DNA of 64,000 nucleotides from Siphonodentalium dalli (taxonomy: Eukaryota > Mollusca > Scaphopoda > Gadilida > Siphonodentaliidae). Shown here one piece after another: positions 43,399-64,000 of the stretch; position 1 is the first letter of the stretch; each line of letters opens with the position of its first letter. A program made the position numbers and the translations under genes. The DNA lies in NCBI GenBank assembly GCA_032622095.1, contig CP136066.1, positions 109,513,319 to 109,577,318 of the forward strand, read 5' to 3'. The notes beneath the pieces are model-generated. The model was not told where the DNA came from. It searched no databases and worked only from the letters and a program-made list of their open reading frames with translations.

Positions 43399-43777
43399 CA
43401 CTTTTATGATGGGAGCTATGCTGATGCAGCATTAATGATCCTGTGCCAGTGCATTCTCTTATAGATGCGAGTCTCACATACAGTAATGCCCTAAATAATT
43501 GACTCCTTAACCACAGCAGAATTATGGGTAACTTTTCAGTATTTACTGAGAGCTTTCTGATGAATGGCAACAAGCCATATTTCCGGCTAAATCCTGAAAA
43601 GTTACACATAATTCTGCTGTGGTTAAGGAGCACTGGCTTACAAGGTCATGGTAAATATTGTTAGGCTAATGTATTCTCTTATATATGTGAGGCTTCCTAC
43701 GGGAGACTCGCATATATAAGCGAATGCATTGGCACAGGGTTTTCGCAAAATTTCAGGAAGCTCCAGTCATGGAAAGA
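43399..43777. mobile_element. TTAA hairpin MITE carrying a nested MITE
   Basis: TTAA flanks (43395-43398, 43778-43781). Ends ACTTTTATGATGGGAGC and GCTCCAGTCATGGAAAG. The left core hairpin is interrupted after CTCACATA by the CAGTAATGCCC element at 43481-43630. Confidence 0.85.
43481..43630. mobile_element. CAGTAATGCCC MITE, copy 3 (nested, right end missing)
   Basis: It starts after TA with the family's usual left end and stops at GTGGTTAAGGAG, about 30 bp short of the full right arm, where host element sequence resumes (CACTGGCTTACAAGG). Confidence 0.85.
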
Positions 43778-44206
43778 TTAATGTAAGCATGTCACAAACA
43801 CAGCCTGTTTAAAATCTACATTAAAATACAACTAAATAATTCCTAGCCCACTTTGTGAGCGATAAAACTAATGTTACTACATTAATTCATTACACGACCT
43901 ACTTGTATAAAGGCACTAATTCTTGTCATTGAGATCTGTTTGCTTAGAGAAAAAAAATTATAAGCTGTATCGCGTTCAGCCATTTTCGTTTCAGTGTTGA
44001 TATGTAGTCCTCAATGGACGCATTCAGGATAAGGCAATAAAAATAAGTTACTAGATTATCTTCAGAATTCGGTGAATCCAAGATGCAGACAGATGAATTT
44101 AGTTTCTCAACTTATATTTCATAAATATTGCCAAAGAAAAAGACATGTCATTGTGGTTTCTCCACTAACTCTATTTTTTATTATTATGGCCTCAACATGA
44201 GATTTA

Positions 44207-61147
<16,941 letters not shown>

Positions 61148-61400
61148 CTGAAACAATAAGAACACTCATAATTAAGGACTCACATGATGTTTGCATTATC
61201 TTCAGTCGAAAAATGTATCTGCCATCATTCAAATCGGCAAAGAAATTTCATAAATATATCTCACATCTGATTTTGAATTTGCTACATTTTTATGACTTAC
61301 TTTAAATATTTGTTCCACTCAGTTCCACTGTTTAAAAAATATTATTATCCATCCCTTAACTAACACTATTTCTGATTGGGCAAAAGCCGTCACAAGGTAG
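61148..61400. other. Start of the SQOR upstream intron, no gene seen
   Basis: The stretch continues as intron or upstream DNA of SQOR. I searched both strands to 64000 for a segment encoding the family's N-terminal GxGxxG motif and saw none. Confidence 0.5.
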
Positions 61401-62695
61401 TCCGGGAAAAGTCATATTGAACTTCTGAAAGTCATACTGGACTCGAATCGAGTGACAACATGATTATTAATTTTGGAGAAAATTCCCAACGATTACTATT
61501 ACATGTATTTGGCATTGAGAAACACAGTGAAATTGCCATCACTATTATTAATTTAAGCCTAAATCCCCACCCATTAGTATTGTGATTACTTATTAGTATT
61601 AGGCACCTGAGAGTATGTGGTATGATATAGTATATGTAGGGGCCAAACCTTCAGAAGGCTTTTAATACCTGTATGAACATTTATAAGTACCATAATCACA
61701 CACTCGATTCGAGTCCAATATGACTTTTATAAAAGTTATCGGGACTGGGTGACGTCATTTGGATAAATATACAGATGGATGATAAAAATGTCATTATACA
61801 ATGTTGTGTACGGATTGTGTTTTCTTGTACTCATCCGGGTTGTGGTGAAAAGACATATTGGACTCGACGCTATGCATATCATCCAATATGACTTTTCACC
61901 ACAACATGGACTCGTACAAGAAAAACACATACTGTACACAACATTGTATAATAACTTTATAATATATTCATACGGTATGGTCAGGTGCCTAATAATAGTG
62001 ACAGCATGATTATTAATTTTGGAGAAAATTCCCAACGATTACTATTACATGTATTTGGCATTGAGAATCACAGTTAAATTGCCATCACTATTATTAATTT
62101 AAGCCTAAATCCCCACCCATTAGTATTATGATTATGGGGCACCTGAGAGTATGTGGTATGATATAGTATATGTAGGGGCCAAAAGTTATCGGGACTGGGT
62201 GACGTCATTTGGATAAACATACAGATGGATGATAAAAATGTCATTATACAATGTTGTGTACGGATTGTGTTTTCTTGTACTCATCCGGATTGTGGTGAAA
62301 AGACATATTGGACTTGACGCTATGCATATATCCAATATGACTTTTCACCACAACATGGACTCGTACAAGAAAAACACATACTGTACACAACATTGTATAA
62401 TAACGTTATAATATATTCATACGGTATGGTCAGGTGCCTAATAATAGTGACAGCATTATTATTAATTTTGGAGAAAATTCCCCAACGATTACTATACATG
62501 TATTTTGGCATTGAGAAACACAGTGAAATTGCCATCACTATTATTAATTTAAGCCTAAATCCCCACCCATTAGTATTATGATTATGGGGCACCTGAGAGT
62601 ATGTGGTATGATATAGTATATGTAGGGGCCAAACCTTCAGAAGGCTTTTAATACCTGTATGAACATTTATAAGTACCATAATCACACACTTTGCA
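61401..62695. repeat. 450-bp tandem duplication with long inverted repeat and MITE copies
   Basis: AAAAGTTATCGGGACTGGGT starts at 61731 and 62181, a 450-bp period. Each unit holds arms CAATGTTGTGTACGGATTGT and ACATACTGTACACAACATTG around GACTCGACGCTATGCAT, then a CTCTCAGGTGCC-family MITE (61982-62149; 62430-62599). A third partial MITE lies at 61458-61613. AAACCTTCAGAAGGCTTTTA brackets the pair (61645, 62632). The open frames at 61736-62790 arise from this repeat. Confidence 0.85.
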
Positions 62696-64000
62696 TTCGT
62701 CATGAAAGATAGAGCTCTGTTATAGAGATGAGAGTTGAGTGAAAGACTAAATCCAATGGAGAGCTCAGAGTTGGAATATTTTTTAAACAAATAATTTAAC
62801 GTCTACTTAGTGTATACTCAGGTCTGATCTTAAAGAGTTTAAGCCACACATACAATGTACATGTGTATGGTAGAGTTTGAGGTTCTGTATGTTTATATTT
62901 TATATTATACACCACATACATTTATGCCACAGGGGTATGCCACAGGGGCTTGTTGCTAAGAAAACGAGCAAAAAAAATATAAATTATAAAAAAATGAGAA
63001 TTAAAATCAAGCACACTTCAGTTTTATAATATAATGTTTGTTAAAGTGGCGCACTAATTAAACAAAAAAAATTTAAATATTTTTTACTCCAAGATGCAGA
63101 ACATGAGGACTCAAGACCTTTGAACTGGGTCCATGTGGAGTATTTTCGGAACCAAAATAAAAGAAAGGTGCAGAATAAAAGAAGGGGGTAGAAATTATCC
63201 CAAAATAAAATAAGAGTAGGAACGGAATAAAAGTTGGGGTGTTAAATTCTCAAACTTTATTAGGATTTTCAGCAAAAGTCACTGATAAACACATACAGCC
63301 TAGTATTGAAATGATATAATTATGTACACTATTGGATGTGAATCCCTTTCAATATGATGAAAAGGAAGGCTATTGTGTCAATTTTGATAGGAAATTGGCT
63401 CCCAGGAGTCCGGCGAAACTACAAAAATTGCAGAATATTGCTATAATCCTCAAGCAGCGTATTGTAAGAAGTTACATGTAATTGGAGTTCACAAACACAG
63501 AATACATGTATGGTAATCTTAAAACAACTGTGCAGGGAGCTGTTGTTGTGATATGATACTAGTATTACCAAGAACATGTATTTAATTCTTCAGAAGAAAT
63601 TAAGTCCCAATATTTGATTCACAAGAATTAATTAGGCAAATGGTTAGATAATTGTATCATTTTTGTGTTTGTGACTTCCAGAAATTAATAAAAGTAGGGG
63701 GTCCAAATAATCATCATAAAGTCTGTTTATTTTGACAAAAGTTGTACATGTAAACATGGCCGGTGGGACAAATATTTGGATCCCTGGAGAAACATAAAAC
63801 TTCTTAAACAACTATCATCAACAAGTACATGCAATAATAGATTGACTTTGTTCCTATTTTCATAATTAATAACTCTCATATAATGAGATATTGCATGTCA
63901 AAACCACTGTTATGTAAACATATTACTGTTACAGTGGAATTACTAATAAGTCCAACAAGTCCAATTAGTCCAACAAGATACCAAAGCTTAATACAAACTT
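62696..64000. other. Non-coding right edge
   Basis: AT-rich with AATAAAAG-rich units at 63150-63245 and a single AATAAAAGTAGGGGG at about 63688. No exon or recognised transposon. Confidence 0.5.

Noticed and set aside
62320-62790. Minus-strand open frame of 156 codons
   Set aside because: It runs through the 450-bp tandem duplication and a MITE; the partner frame at 61736-62035 is the same repeat.

Overview
This is eukaryotic nuclear DNA from an invertebrate animal, most likely a mollusc or another lophotrochozoan. It is AT-rich, has short exons with canonical GT-AG introns, carries no operons or ribosome sites, and is packed with non-autonomous DNA transposons. The phylum is inferred from the gene content and repeat style. 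I could run no search.

I can support two protein-coding genes, and they converge. (1) On the plus strand, six exons between 9804 and 37313 join in one unbroken reading frame of 501 codons plus stop. The product has an N-terminal coiled coil, a CARD domain most like the caspase-2/RAIDD type, a basic linker, and a domain resembling the N-terminal domain of TRADD. It is probably a death-fold signalling adaptor. (2) On the minus strand, nine exons from 61147 down to 44207 encode the last 383 residues of mitochondrial sulfide:quinone oxidoreductase (SQOR), including both catalytic cysteines. Its 5' exon(s), with the first FAD-binding motif, lie beyond the right edge.

The rest is intron and intergenic DNA, mostly repeats. 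1-9800: short tandem repeats, a TA-flanked MITE, a 927-bp hAT-like element with a perfect 8-bp target duplication, and a 1.3-kb CAGGGTTTCC element whose empty site survives near 36.28 kb. Intron 2 of the CARD gene holds a hAT-like element with a second long-TIR element (9-bp target duplication) nested inside it. Intron 4 holds a TA-flanked 1.3-kb element and a 4.4-kb CAGGGTTTCC copy split by a 2.9-kb degenerate array. Intron 5 holds a third CAGGGTTTCC copy, a roughly 4-kb array with a 920-bp super-period, and a 432-bp tandem repeat.

From about 37.7 kb onward, two MITE families dominate: TTAA-flanked hairpin elements beginning CCCTTT (piggyBac-like) and TA-flanked near-perfect palindromes beginning CAGTAATGCCC. 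In one place the second has inserted into the first. A Penelope-like GIY-YIG relic lies at 53.9 kb, and a 450-bp tandem duplication carrying transposon ends and a long inverted repeat lies at 61.4-62.7 kb.

The most notable items are the CARD/TRADD-N architecture, the TTAA hairpin family whose outer ends differ while the core hairpins are shared, and several insertions that can be checked exactly from target duplications and paralogous empty sites.
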